DNA of 64,000 nt from Rhizoctonia solani (lineage: Eukaryota > Basidiomycota > Agaricomycetes > Cantharellales > Ceratobasidiaceae). The translations under genes were made by a program, and so were the position numbers. Numbering within the stretch: position 1 is the stretch's first letter; every line of letters starts with the position of its first letter. Positions 26,736-38,736 of the stretch are shown here, in pieces. Under the pieces are notes generated by a model that made no database searches, was not told the origin of the DNA, and saw only the letters and a list, made by a program, of their open reading frames with translations. The DNA lies in NCBI RefSeq assembly GCF_016906535.1, contig NC_057372.1:2089501-2153500 (forward strand). Reading direction: 5' to 3'.

Positions 26736-29700
26736 ATGTCTCGTCGAAGCCCGGGTCCCGGGGCGAGACGACCTGAATCCGCTCCACGTACAACAAGCTC
26801 GACAACCATACGTCAAGTTCAACGACCCAAGGTCCATATACCTCCTCCATCTCCTCCTACTGGTGCTCAACCGGCTATCAACCCTTCTTCGCCTACCGCT
26901 CTGAAAGAATCACTGGACCAAAGTACGAGGATGGCCAATGCAGCTCGACCTAGGTACGGCTCCCATGGGCAAGTACCCAATGCGGCAACATATGCCATGC
27001 CCACACCAGAAATATACCAAGGAAATCGTAGTGCCGGGACATTATATCCATCTGCAGATCCATACAAACGACCAGGTCCCTCGAATCCATACCCCCAGAA
27101 TGATCGACTTGCCCCTCCCCTCCTTCCTCCCGGTCCAGTATCTCGCAGCTGGAGCGCCGAACCATCCACGCTACACACAAACATGAACCCTCGTACGGCA
27201 GACGCCCGACTCCAACGCCCTCTCACCCAGTTTGAAAACGTGAGTGCTTCGTGGGGGCAGCCCAAGACGAGTCGCGGACCTGGAGAAACCACGAGCCGGA
27301 GACATGCACGGCCTTGGGAGGGGTCGGCTTTCACGGTTGGGAATCATGTGGATGTGAGCATGGATGATTTGGATAGTGGCTATGGGGGATCCACGCATGG
27401 GCATGGGGGTAGGAAGCAGTCCACGCCAGCGAGGAGGAGCGATGAAGTGGATAAGCGACAACAGCAGGAATTGATCAAAGATCGGTGGGGGATGGACTCG
27501 GAGACTTCGTTCGATACGGCATCCAATGTGAGTATTGTTCGCTAGACTTTGAATCCGTTCGGGTTTAAGCATGGTCTCTTTTGCTAGGCTGAACAAATCG
27601 GATCAGGCATGCTGGCTGATCAGGTGTTATTGGCCGAGTAAGTGGAAGTATTGCAAACTTGCTCCCGCGTGCAGCTAAAAACGATACAGGTCTGGCTTGG
27701 ATAAACTTGCATTGTTTCATGCATCTGCATCACCAGAAGTTGACGAGTGGGTATATGTCGTGCCAGAAGAGGCTCGAAAAATCTTGGACAAGCACGAAAT
27801 CCAACGACAGAGCAATATCTATGAACTTGTCAAGTCCGAGCGCAACTTTATTATTGGGATGCAAATCTTTTTGTATGTAAGTGAGATTTGTTTGGGTATT
27901 CGGATATGCATAATAGTGCCATAGATTTTCAGGGACGGTTTGCTCTATGCTGATCCCCCAGTCATATCCCACCGCGACAGACTGGATATATTGGTGCATG
28001 AGATATTCTTCAACGCTCAAGAAATCCTCTCGATACATCTCGAACTTCGCGACAAACTCTATGAACGACAGCGAGACCAGCACCCAATAATTCACACTGT
28101 AGCGGATATATACCTCAAATGGCTACTCGAGCACAAGGAGGCCTATACCAGATTCCAGAAGGTCCGTCCTAGTTTATGAGTCGCTCCAAACCTAATCTGA
28201 TAGTGAGATTCCAGCATTTACCCAAAGCGCTTAATTACCACAAGACTGAACTTCGACAAAATGAAGCATACCGCAAATTCTTTAATGACATACCCAAAAT
28301 CTTGGCTAATCTCCGTAAAGTTGGAATGGACGATTCGTATAGTCCTCGACTCGAGGATAACCAGAAACCTTCGCTTGAATTGTTGGCCCAGAAAATCAAC
28401 AAGCAAGAATTTGATTCCTACCTGCATGGATTTAATACTCGATTTACGAGGCTCGAGTTACAGCTCACGACTATGGCCAAACATACCGTTGAAGACCACC
28501 CGGACGTCCACGGAGATGATGCTCCTATACCCTTGATAGTATCAACGTTGAAACAAGTACTGAGTATCGCATCATATGAGTTGCAGTGTGAGTATCTGGG
28601 GGCTTTCTGCGTTCTGTTTACTAAAGTCAGTTTTACAGCACTGCAAAAGCGTGTAGACTTTGAGAATTTTTGCAAAAAGTTGCACTTCCGAAAGGGAGAA
28701 ATTATTGTAAGTAGGAATATTGTAGCTTCTACAAGATATGGCTTATATGCGCATGGAATAGGATTTAGACTGGTATGATGAGCATCGTCAGTTATTCATG
28801 GCTGGTCCTCTATCACGGCGACAGCGCAGGGATGTCGAGTGGCATGGCTGGAGTGATCTTTATGTTGGCTTACTTGATAACTATCGTAAGTCGAGTGTTT
28901 CTAATATAACTCTTTACATTAATCTTTGGTATAGTCGTAGTCACGAAAGAAGTAAACCATGGATGTCGCGAACAGTGCAATGTTGTTTCCAGAGTGAGTA
29001 ATTCCTTGCTTGTGTAGGTTTTTATTTAACTCTTGTGTCAAGCCTATTCCTCTGGACTACTTGCGGATTGCTAAACCCCTCAATGGACCTCCCGAAACGC
29101 GCCGACCGGAAGGTTGCATCATTCGCGATAAGCTTTTGGGGGATACCATTCCAATGTATCCATTTACAATATTTCACGTCGCTGAACCAGAGAATCGTCG
29201 GTATACGTTCTATGCCGAATCCGAATCGAAGAGGCAACAGTGGTTGACAGCGATTCAAGAAGCCAAGCTCATCCGAGATACCTATCAGACCGAGAACAAA
29301 GTATGTAATGGGTTACGGATCTTCGTACTGTGTTCTGACTTGTATCAAGTACTTTGCTATGGGAGTCCTAAGTGGAAGGAGGTTCAACTCCAGGACCGTC
29401 CTCGTGCCTTCGGAGATTGCGGACAGAATAGAGTTTCTTGGACAAGTCAAGGCTGTAGCGCCATTTGGTGAGTTGAATGTAAGAAGGGTAGAGGATCTGA
29501 CTTCCTAACATATTCGTAGCCTACGAGGGTGGTCATTACTTAGCATATAGCACGAATTTTGGCATATACCTGGGCCTTAGGCACCAACCGCAAGGTTTGA
29601 AGTTTAACGTGAGATCCCTACTTTAGCTAACCTCTTTAATAGGCATCCAGAAAGTCATGCGATTTACAGATGTAAACTGTATGGTTGCCCTCCAATCTTT

Positions 29701-30821
29701 CGGAAAATTAGTAGTACTTGCCAACGAGAGCCTATATGCATACCCGTTCCAAACTTTGGTTCGTGTTTGGCGTCGTGAAGCCGACATGGCAGAGCTTGGG
29801 GTTGCTGGAGAACGGATATCTAGGCATCGAGATGGCGACGTACAATTTTTCAGGGCTGGGGTATGCGAAGGGAAAATGCTTAGTGAGTCTTGTAGCAAAC
29901 AAGATAGATTAGCAACTGACATATCGACGAAACCCTGTGGTTAGTTGGATACGTGACTAAATCGTTGCTACAAGTCCATTTGCACGTACTAGAAGCATTG
30001 GAAGAACCTACTAGAGCCTCGAATACCACCAATATAGGATTATTCGGTAGACTAAGGTCATCTTCGAAAGATTCTTACTCCAATATGTTCCCACAGTACG
30101 GTCAGGTAAGACACATGTCAAAGTATGGTGCTGCTCAGAACCGACTTTGGATTCTTTGTAGACTCTCAGTTTACCAAGAGACGCCACGGATCTCGCTATG
30201 CTAAACAAACGATTGGTTGTAATGTGCCAGAGTCAAGTTGTCATTGTAGATCCACGAGAGTACGTTCACTACCGCCACATGATTCCATATTCTTATTCTG
30301 TCTTCAGCCCTGCCATGAAAGCGTACCCCGTTCCAGACTTTATGGTTCATCCTAGTGTGGAATACGGTAGTGCTGAAGCCATAGCTAACCTCAAAGATCG
30401 CTGCTATCGATCCAAATCTCTCGGCATGGTCCTCTCCCGATCAAAGGAACTCATGATTGTCTATGCTGACTTTGGATGCTATGTGACCAAGTATGGTGCT
30501 CCTGCGCGACAGTCTGCCTTTGTTCGTTGGGAAACGCGTGCCACAAGTGTGGCATTCAGGTGGCCATATGCCCTCTTATTCAGTCCCAACTATATCGAAA
30601 TCCGAAACGTAGAGAATGGAGGTCTTGTACAGGTTATTCAAGAGCGGGACGTCAGACTTTTATACTCGGGGCCACCATACGAAGGACCCGTTTTGGCGGC
30701 TATGAGAGGAGAAGACGATGCTCGGGGGAAGACTGACCATGTGGTCGAAATATTGGAAACCGCTCCGATTGAGCAGAACCAGACAAGTGGTGATGCGCTG
30801 TGGAGAGAATGGGATCTATGA
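26736..30821 (+). CDS. Rho guanine nucleotide exchange factor, DH-PH-CNH (Rom2/Rgf type)
   Basis: This family activates Rho1 in the cell-wall integrity pathway at the plasma membrane. Exon 1 (26736-27527) encodes a disordered, Pro/Arg/Ser-rich N-terminus of about 264 residues. Many short exons follow. The DH domain begins at IYELVKSERNFIIGMQIFL and ends around HLPKALNYHKTELRQNEAYR. The PH region carries LSRRQRRDVEWHGWSDLYV and RRYTFYAESESKRQQWLTAI. The CNH (citron homology) domain runs from VLVPSEIADRIEFLGQVKA to the C-terminus (LSRSKELMIVYADFGCYVT, ATSVAFRWPYALLFSP). The total is roughly 1,000-1,100 residues. I do not see the DEP domain that precedes DH in several fungal relatives. The domain order is firm; the choice of Rho1 as target is family knowledge. 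Confidence 0.92.
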
Positions 30822-31118
30822 TTTTTTTGTGTATAATGTATCAAAATTCTTTCTGTATTGTTATACGGACCAAGTAACGATGTTTTCAATCAAATATTAT
30901 TTGTACCATGCTGAAAGGGCGTGTCTAAAATAATAGGGCGTGGAAAGGGGATGTTGCGAGGTAGGAGAACATGGCTAAGGCCGATAGTGGGGGTGATACC
31001 AAGGTCATTCACGTTGACAGCTATTTACTAAACCAGTTGGTGTCATGAGGTATATTGACGAACGACCAGCAAAATTAACACCGACTGGTAGATGCACGTG
31101 CTTAAACCCAAGGTGTGC

Positions 31119-33301
31119 TTATAGCTGGACCAATGCTGGAACAGTCATATTACGGGCTACATTATCAACTCCTAAGCCCAACTCGGGGCTATGGTTATGG
31201 GAATTTAAAGGTCGTTTGTTGGTTGACATACGGGAAGGGTTCTGATATTCCTTAAAGTCAGCCGTCCATGCACTTCAATAACCACGCAAGGCTAACTTAC
31301 GAAATATAGCATCCAATAGCTCTTCGCTACCTGATCGCCCACTCTTTTTATATGCAACGGGAAAGAGCTTGCAACATAATCCACAAGAACAGAGAAGTCC
31401 GAGTTATCCTGGATAATTGTGGTGTTATGAGTGCCTAGGTTGTAGAGAAGCAAATTCACTCACATCAATCCCACCTATACTAACCACCTGGAATGGTAAG
31501 TCTCCTCCGTGCTGGTCATGAGGGCAAAGACCACCTTCTACGCAGGAGTTGCATCCACAAAAACGCCATGGTAACCTACATCGACATCGATAGCAAGCTA
31601 ACCCCCGAATGGTTTTGACAAGTTGCTTCATTCGATCGGTGAATCGGCCTACTGCTGGTAAAGTAGGATCCTCCGAGACATCGCCTATAGCGAGGATTAA
31701 GGATAAAAGGAAGCATGAGCGTGGTAAAGCGTTGTTAGGATCCTTCAACTTTAGTTCCAGAGCGGGTTGAGTGGGAGAGCAAGCCCAAATGACTTTGACG
31801 TCGCTGGCGAGCTCCGCTTGAGGTCTAACACGACCTGGCCGACAAAAGTCAAAAACGATGTAAACAGGATTGTGTGCAGAATTTGAGGAGCGAAATTCGA
31901 CGATCCATTCGTTTAGGATCACTTCGTCAAGTGAAGTCGAATCATATAGTTCGAACTGGTCATCGTATCCTCCATGGCCGGAAAAATATAAAGCCAACAA
32001 GTCGCTCTCTTCTGCTACAGAGAACATCCTATCCAATGATTGACGAATTGTCGCTAGAGTGACGTTGTGGTCAAGAAGGGAGTTAAACCAAAAGTTTTGC
32101 TGGTGAGCAAATGCGTTTTTCAGCCATTCTATATCGTGAGAGGGCCCTGGAAGAGCCTCAAATCTGTCGCCTTGTCCTTCCCAACTCGTTCCAACTCCTA
32201 GAATATGCACCTTAGCCTGCCGCAACGAGATCAGGCCCGTTAAGCTTTTCACAAGAGAAATCGAGGGGTTTCTAATGCATGGGGCTGTATGAGCTCGTAG
32301 GTTACTCGTTGGGACATGCTGAGTTTGAGGTTTCTTATTGTTGGACACTGTGTAATCTTCCTGTACTGGACTCGGAGACTCAAAGATTTGGGATACCAAT
32401 TTGGTCGCTCGTATGTCGGACCCATTGGAGCTGATTGGGTCTTTCTTTTGAGTAACGCCTGCCGGTATAATAACACTCAACATGTGGGCTCTTGCATATA
32501 GACTGTAGCTTGTAACGTGTTACTAACCAAATGACCGGCCCCGGATACCTGACTTTGGTGTGATTGTGGTTTCCAACTGCTCCATTGTAGCATCCACCCC
32601 CTCCACAGGACTCATTACAACTGCACAAAAACTCTCGCTAAGTATGATCATACAAAAGTCGGAGTAACTCACTACAATTAGCATCTCCCCCAAAAACGAA
32701 TTTGGAAGGGTATAAAGGCTGAATGACAGGCCTAGATCCACTGGGCCCCCATGTGGCAACACTCGTTTGTTTCGTGGCAACTTCTTGATAGCTTGCTAGT
32801 GTCACCCAGATTTCAGTGCGATCGTGAGACAACGTGGCTTATTTACTAACCAGCATTTGTGTTCAGTACAGTCCGCCTCAGTAATGATTTTGGTTCGTTG
32901 TCCAACGTCGTAGTGACCCCCCTGAGTTGACGAGGATCCACAGTACTGGTGCGTATATTACAAGCCACTCGTGCTATTAACCCGGCAGCTGAAAAAATTA
33001 TGAGCATCACAGCAAGAATTAATAGCAGGCGATTGTAACAAGCAGCTAGGGTTGGACTGTGGCTTTCAATTTTTTAAATGAGTCTTCTATCAGTGTATGT
33101 ATTAGAAAGTACTCACTGTTGAGCCTCGTGAGGTATGGGTATCACATCAGGCTCCCGTACCACACATTGACTTGGTTGCTGTATGCATATCAGAGTCTTA
33201 GTTCCAGTAATCATAGCACCCTGGTGAGACGGCAATGCAGCTGAAGGTTGTGTAGAAGACATAGACTCAGTCAATCGAGAAGGAAATAGGAAGGTAGACA
33301 T
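31119..33301 (-). CDS. Caspase-like (peptidase C14) protein with membrane segment and Cys-rich regions
   Basis: Starting at 33301 (MSTFLFPSRLTESMSSTQPS), exon 1 ends at 33117. The next exon carries a strong hydrophobic segment (LLLILAVMLIIFSAAGLIA). Then come a short exon (ending FVFGGDANC) and a Cys-rich piece (CSCNESCGGGGCYNG). The large exon ending at 31464 holds the caspase-like p20 fold: QAKVHILGVGTSW, the His motif LLALYFSGHGGYDDQFELY, and the Cys motif NPVYIVFDFCRPGRVRP. Past it lies a dense Cys cluster (CYRCRCRLPWRFCGCNSC). Two further exons (31408-31301, 31250-31119) extend the C-terminus to VARNMTVPALVQL. Two introns in the middle would be only about 39-40 nt, so that part of the model is less sure. 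Fungal C14 proteins act in cell death or proteostasis; the role here is unknown. Confidence 0.75.
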
Positions 33302-35776
33302 AACTTGACACAGTGAACCCGGTTTCTATAACGAGATGATATATATGGAGATATATATGGAGATTGCTAGATGATCAATATACCAAATTTAGCTAAATCG
33401 TCCCCAATTTTTAGTAGCCCCCCAAAAAATTTTCTTTCTGGGCCAGAGCGCCGTTCATACCAAACCTTCTGTGCAAACTTTCCGAATAGAAAACGATGCT
33501 TTCTAGCAATACAATTATGGAATGACAGAAGGTTGTGCTCCCAAATTCCGTGAAGTATGATTACGGTGCCCTGGTAGGTTAGCCGCGATGTTGTAATCGG
33601 TGCTTTATGTCTTGTCCTGCGCAAGGTACCGTTCTTCATTGTCCCAAATGTGTGAGCCGGAAGCTTCGGCTTTCCGGTGGGAATACCGGGCATAGCGTTC
33701 CGTGCGGCGTGTATATCATTAATTTGGACCAACGCATATTGCCGGCCAAGTTTTTTCTTTGGAAGTAAGGGTGATCTGAATATGTGACTCGACTTAGTTC
33801 TTTGAGGGTGGTTCTATATTTTTGACAGAAATTCGTGGTTATTATCCACAGTTGTGTATGGTTTACTAGAAGGGACGCGCCTTAATTCCTGGACTAAGGA
33901 AGGAGCTGGAGTAGCAAGTCAGGTTAGGATGAAGTAACCCAGTCGCCCAGGTACCTGGGTCGCACAAATGAAAGAAGACCTCCTGTACAACTTATTAGCA
34001 GCTGGGTCATATTGCTATTCATTCCAAGCAAGTGGCTATATGCGTTCTACCGGTCTGGAGCAATAGTAGTCGAGACGATTACTTGAGTTAGCACGAACTA
34101 GTGAAATAATAGCATTCAATTTATTCCACTCTAAACTGACCCGGGGGAACATGTATCGAATAAATAAAGTAGCCCAACCCACGTTGGAGCCCGTGAGGCA
34201 CAACTATGTGTTCCCGTATCACTTAGGACCAATCAAAAGGGGTGCACCATAATAATACGCGTTCAATATATAGATAATGAGCTCAAGCATGACAAGCCCA
34301 GGATCAGTTCATGGCCCTACGTCTATTCGCCTGCTCTGACTGTGTGTACCACACTCCATGAGGCGTGAGCAATGTATTCTGCTGCTGATTCCTCTTGTGG
34401 TTACCACTCCGGCCCTAGAGTACGTCACAAGGGGGATATGTGAAGGTTTTGTACACTACTGACACTGTGGTGTGATAAGATCCTGAAAATCAGTACATCA
34501 GTAAAAGATTCCTTTTTTCAGTAGGATATGGTCTGAAAATTACAATGTTAGTATGCCTCTCTCAACATGAATCAGACTATGGAAGAATCAATACCTAAAA
34601 TCAGTATGTATTGATATTGACTTCAGCTCAATTCTCACTCAAACACGCGCACTGATTTTCAGCATTATAACCTTGTACAGTGTGAGGGATGGGGTTGCAT
34701 CGTTGTTGCCGTTATATTGAATTACAATTGTGTGTTCGGTATTCTCAATTGTTCTACTTGCGGCTTGTTTCCTCCAGAGCAGAAGACCCTGCGCACTCCC
34801 AGTCAAGCTGGGATGAAACACGCTAGCTACCACGAAATAGATGTGGGACACAAAAGTGGCTAGCCCACCACATGATTACACGAAGTCATGAGTGGAGACT
34901 GTCACCCTTTTCAATCTTCGATAGACTCGGGATGGAATACAATTGATCGGCTAGATACAGAATATAGAGTGGCGGTCAGATACGGATATGGTGAGTAATT
35001 ATAAAGATGTCCCCTCAGGCCCGGAAGCTTTAGATGCCGAGATCTCCGCTAATGTAAATTTATGACGATCATTCGACTATGTATGTCCATGACTCAATGC
35101 AGAATAATGCAGAAATAACTTTCCCGATCTTCCCGCCATCTTCCTGCCAAGTTTCAGAGACAGCTGTGATATGCTCATCAGTGCAAGGCCTCTCATAGCA
35201 TCTATCGCCTCGAAAAATCGTCGAAACGCTCCACACATAGTTACAGTTACATGTAGCTAGTTGGCCAAAGACTTAACCCTACTATTGTTTAGACCATCAA
35301 TCGCCGGTTATGCAAGCACAAGAACATGTAATCAAATGATAACGATGTCACCTGTGCTACCCGTGGCCGGGCATCGCTGACCACCCTACCCTACCATGAA
35401 ACTGCCACATGCAAAATGCTAAAAGCAGCAGTAGAGAGCCGCCTGAGCGAAAGCCTGAATGCCCGCGTACACTGCTCTCAGTTGTGTGGTTGTAGCTCAC
35501 GATCACAGCTGCCGTCGCAATGATTTCAGGATGGCTTACCGGACCGCACATGGCCCGTAAATTCACATATCCGGTTTGCCACTGCCAAGAGATGAAATCT
35601 GCCGAGCTAATGACAAATGTTCCTTGTGCCTACCGATCGCTTTGAAGAAGCGCGAATGATGGAACATGAACTTTTATTCCGAACTTCATTCCACTCCTAA
35701 TGACTAGCTTCTCATCTTAAAAAGTGCCTTGTGACGCCTGGTTGAATATCTCCAAACCCCCTTACTCCCTCTCACC
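33302..35776. other. 2.5 kb AT-rich gene-poor stretch
   Basis: I found no supported gene. A reverse-strand frame at 33367-33732 is open for 121 codons (contains WEHNLLSFHNCIARKHRF) but matches no domain I know and could be a remnant of a dispersed repeat. Near 33341-33365 the word atatatatggag recurs. Around 34480-34600 several 'aaaatcagtatgta'-like words recur. No terminal repeats or transposase motifs were seen. Confidence 0.4.
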
Positions 35777-37152
35777 ATGGCTCGAAGGGTTTTGTTTGCT
35801 CTTTCCCTTGCTTCTTATACAGCAGCAACCTTTTGGCCTTTTGGTGACCAGCAGCTTTGGTTCACATCTAACACTGGGGCTTTCTCAACATTTAACTTTG
35901 ACGGCAATACTCTCACGAATGTTTCTACTACTCTCGATGCGGGATATCAGCCTGGGTGGGTCGACAAGCACCCATGGCTCCATGTTCTTTATACCCCAGC
36001 TCGTGGTCAGCCAGAAGGCGGAGTAAATGCGTGGTCATATGACAAAGACGGTAAGGTCGCCAAGATTGCGTCGGGACATACCAATGGCAACTCTGCTGTT
36101 CATTGCGAGATTTCTAGAGATGGGAAGACCCTCGCTGTACCCAATATGTGAGCGTGACTTCTGTCCACCAGGACCGGCTCTTAACAACTCGTATTCTAGC
36201 AACGGTGCGAACGTAGCTATTTTTGCTGTTCGCGCCAACGGTACTTTTGCTGCCGATCCAGCAGCCACGTTTACCTTTCCATTTTATGGCGTTGGGCCCA
36301 ACGCGAAGGAACAATCTGCTTCCCGCCCACATCAAGCGCGCTTTGATGGGTTCTCTCGCTTCCTCTACATCCCTAACCTCGGAACGGATCGTCTGCACGT
36401 CTTTCGACACAAAGGGGCTGGTCAAGTCGAGCAACTCGACGATGTTGTGCTCCCAGTTGGGTCCGGTCCCAGGTAAGTTCGGTGCATATATTGATACAGA
36501 AATAGGCTGAAACATATATTACAGGCACCTCACGTTCTGGCCGCCCATTGGGCCGTCACTATACATGTACCTGCTGAACCAATTATCCAACGTTATTATG
36601 GTATTCGATATCTCCACCGATTCACGCGGCGCAGTACCCAAATTGGTTCAGACTATTTCCACTCGCGGAGCTGGCCTTCCACCTTCCACTCCTACCATTG
36701 ATATCAACGCTGCCGAAGTCGTTGTTACCCCGGATGGTACGATATAGCTGGTTGCTCTCATCACGTATGATTAACTAATAATCCTTGGACAATAGCTCGC
36801 TTCTTGATTGCTTCTAACCGGAATGATACCTCACGCTCTGATGATACCCTTGTATCTTTCTCTATCAACCCGTTTTCTCAATCAGAACACTTGACTTTTC
36901 AAAGCCTAGTCGGTACAGGTGAGTGGGTGTTGCCGTTGCATTGAACTATGTAAGACTGAAACGTTATTCGAAGGGGGCAAAAACCCTCGTGACCACGCGA
37001 TTGATCCTACGGGCAGATATGTTGCAGTGACAAATCAGGATACTGGAATCACGGTTGTCGAACGAGACATTTGGACAGGCGAGTTCAAGGACGTTGTGAC
37101 TAACTATAAGACCAAATCCCCTGTATCTGTGCTCTGGCGTCCAATTTTCTAG
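35777..37152 (+). CDS. Secreted lactonase-type seven-bladed beta-propeller (muconate cyclase/6PGL-like)
   Basis: This is a lactonase-fold family (PF10282 type) that includes carboxy-cis,cis-muconate cyclase and 6-phosphogluconolactonase-like enzymes. The start at 35777 gives a signal peptide (MARRVLFALSLASYTAATFW), so the product is probably secreted. Propeller-blade repeats are visible: NSAVHCEISRDGKTLAVPN, HQARFDGFSRFLYIPNLGTD, GSGPRHLTFWP, AAEVVVTPDARFLIASNRN and NPRDHAIDPTGRYVAVTNQD. Introns lie near 36147-36200, 36475-36524, 36737-36795 and 36921-36973. The protein ends VSVLWRPIF at 37152. A role in aromatic-ring degradation is possible by family, but the substrate cannot be read from sequence. 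It converges with the FAD monooxygenase, stops 184 nt apart. Confidence 0.87.
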
Positions 37153-37335
37153 GCATGAATTAAACTCCGTGGACTCGCTGTAAAATAACCTACTCACTCG
37201 CATATATCGATTGTTACCTGCCGCAAATTCAATTATGTTTCAACCGAATCAAATATTACCCAAAGAGACCGAATAGCCATGGGCGCCAACTCGATTAATT
37301 ATACAGTAACAGCAATATCTACGTGATACAGATGT

Positions 37336-38736
37336 CTACAATCCGTCCAACTTGATAATCTCATCGTCAGGGTCATATCCCCACCCCTGGATATCATATA
37401 CAGCAAGTAGTCCGAAAAAGTTAATGAGAGGAAACGCGACCCACAGCATCCACTCGCGCAAGATCCCAATCCTCCACCCCGAATCCTTCCTAGCTCTCCC
37501 CTGACTCTCGGCGTGTTTCACAAAACGATTTACCCTCTTCACGCGCTTTGCCTGATATTCCCTAGCCCATAGCTCGGCGCCCAGTCCGACCTTGTTACGC
37601 ACACTCCTCCCTCTCTTGGCAAGATTTGCCACTTCACGTGCGCGTTGTTCGAGTGCCGAGACCACTCGAGCGACTAGGACCGAGTCTTCGATACCCATTC
37701 CTAGTCCTTGAGCAGCATGTGGAGGCATGGCGTGTGCCGCATCACCGATTAATACGACTCGGCCGCTGGAGCTGTACCATTTATCAGGGATCGGGGCAAG
37801 TCGAAATACGGGCCAGTAGTAAATATGGTCCGTCGCTTGTATAAGGTTTGGTATAGGCGCAGGGTGCTTCCCGTACATCTGAATCAGAGAGTCTCGAACG
37901 GACTCATGGTTAGGTTCCGGTTCGTCCGCTGGAGGAGGCACGCGTGGCGTGCGTGAAGAAAACCAATGGACATGCGAACGCGAAGCAGTTGCGTATGAAA
38001 TGGCGAATAAACCTTCGTGAGGTGAGATTGTGCGTATACTTTGGTGACGCGAGAGGGGATCGAGTAAGGATTGAGGGATTTTGGAAGACGGAACTACACC
38101 ATAGATGGTCGTGACTCCCGAGTATACTGCACGCGGGGTTGTCTCTAGTTTATCGTTGTCCGAGTACAGTTGTCTTCGAGTGAAGGAATGAATGCCGTCT
38201 GCTCCGATGAGAAGATCGCCTTTTGTCAGTTCCCCGTCACTAAATCGGATGGACACTCCATTTTCGTCTTCTTCGATCTCCTCAGCACGTTTTCCGTAGA
38301 CAATTTTCAGTCTTCCCTCTTTTTCGTATTTTTCCATGGTACGTAGTAAACCTTGTAGTAAATCAGACCTCAGGACGCGCATTCCAATCGCCCCGCGCGC
38401 ATACGGGTCCCATCCGCCTCCGTACCAAAACACACCTATCTTCCCGCCATTCTGGTTCTGAAACAACACAGTCGGTGTCGCTCCCGCAAAACTCAAAGGC
38501 GAGACTCCGAGTCTTTCGAGCAGTCGATGAGCATTCGGTGAGATATTCAGTCCTCCTCCGATAGTTGTCGGTTCGGGCCTGAGTTCGTATATGGTTACGG
38601 TTGGAACGATAGTCCGTTGTAAGATGGCTAGAGCTGCCAGAGGCCCGCATATTCCGAGTCCAAGGATCATTACATGTTTGATGGGAGTGTCTAATGTATG
38701 ATCTGTTGCAAGAGGTTCGACGCGGGAGTTAGTCAT
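37336..38736 (-). CDS. FAD-dependent monooxygenase (salicylate hydroxylase-like), intronless
   Basis: A class A flavoprotein aromatic hydroxylase of 466 residues in one uninterrupted frame. The Rossmann GxGxxG motif is near residue 26 (MILGLGICGPLAALAIL). The middle motif is DLLIGADGIHSFTRRQL, and the second FAD motif is RVVLIGDAAHAMPPHAAQGL near residue 335. The C-terminus has a hydrophobic segment (MLWVAFPLINFFGLLAVY), suggesting membrane association, as in some fungal members. Such enzymes hydroxylate phenolics or take part in secondary metabolism. The absence of introns is unusual here, where almost every other gene has four or more. Together with the neighbouring lactonase-type protein it could belong to aromatic catabolism, but this is inference. 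Confidence 0.92.
   Translation of the reverse strand: MTNSRVEPLATDHTLDTPIKHVMILGLGICGPLAALAILQRTIVPTVTIYELRPEPTTIGGGLNISPNAHRLLERLGVSPLSFAGATPTVLFQNQNGGKIGVFWYGGGWDPYARGAIGMRVLRSDLLQGLLRTMEKYEKEGRLKIVYGKRAEEIEEDENGVSIRFSDGELTKGDLLIGADGIHSFTRRQLYSDNDKLETTPRAVYSGVTTIYGVVPSSKIPQSLLDPLSRHQSIRTISPHEGLFAISYATASRSHVHWFSSRTPRVPPPADEPEPNHESVRDSLIQMYGKHPAPIPNLIQATDHIYYWPVFRLAPIPDKWYSSSGRVVLIGDAAHAMPPHAAQGLGMGIEDSVLVARVVSALEQRAREVANLAKRGRSVRNKVGLGAELWAREYQAKRVKRVNRFVKHAESQGRARKDSGWRIGILREWMLWVAFPLINFFGLLAVYDIQGWGYDPDDEIIKLDGL

Noticed and set aside
31045..31245. Short forward frame beyond the RhoGEF stop
   Set aside because: It is antisense to the last exon of the caspase-like gene, which is joined by good splice sites in frame.
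35777..38736. Secondary-metabolite or catabolic gene cluster made of the lactonase and FAD monooxygenase
   Set aside because: Only two candidate genes, convergent, with no transporter or regulator beside them; kept only as a weak idea.
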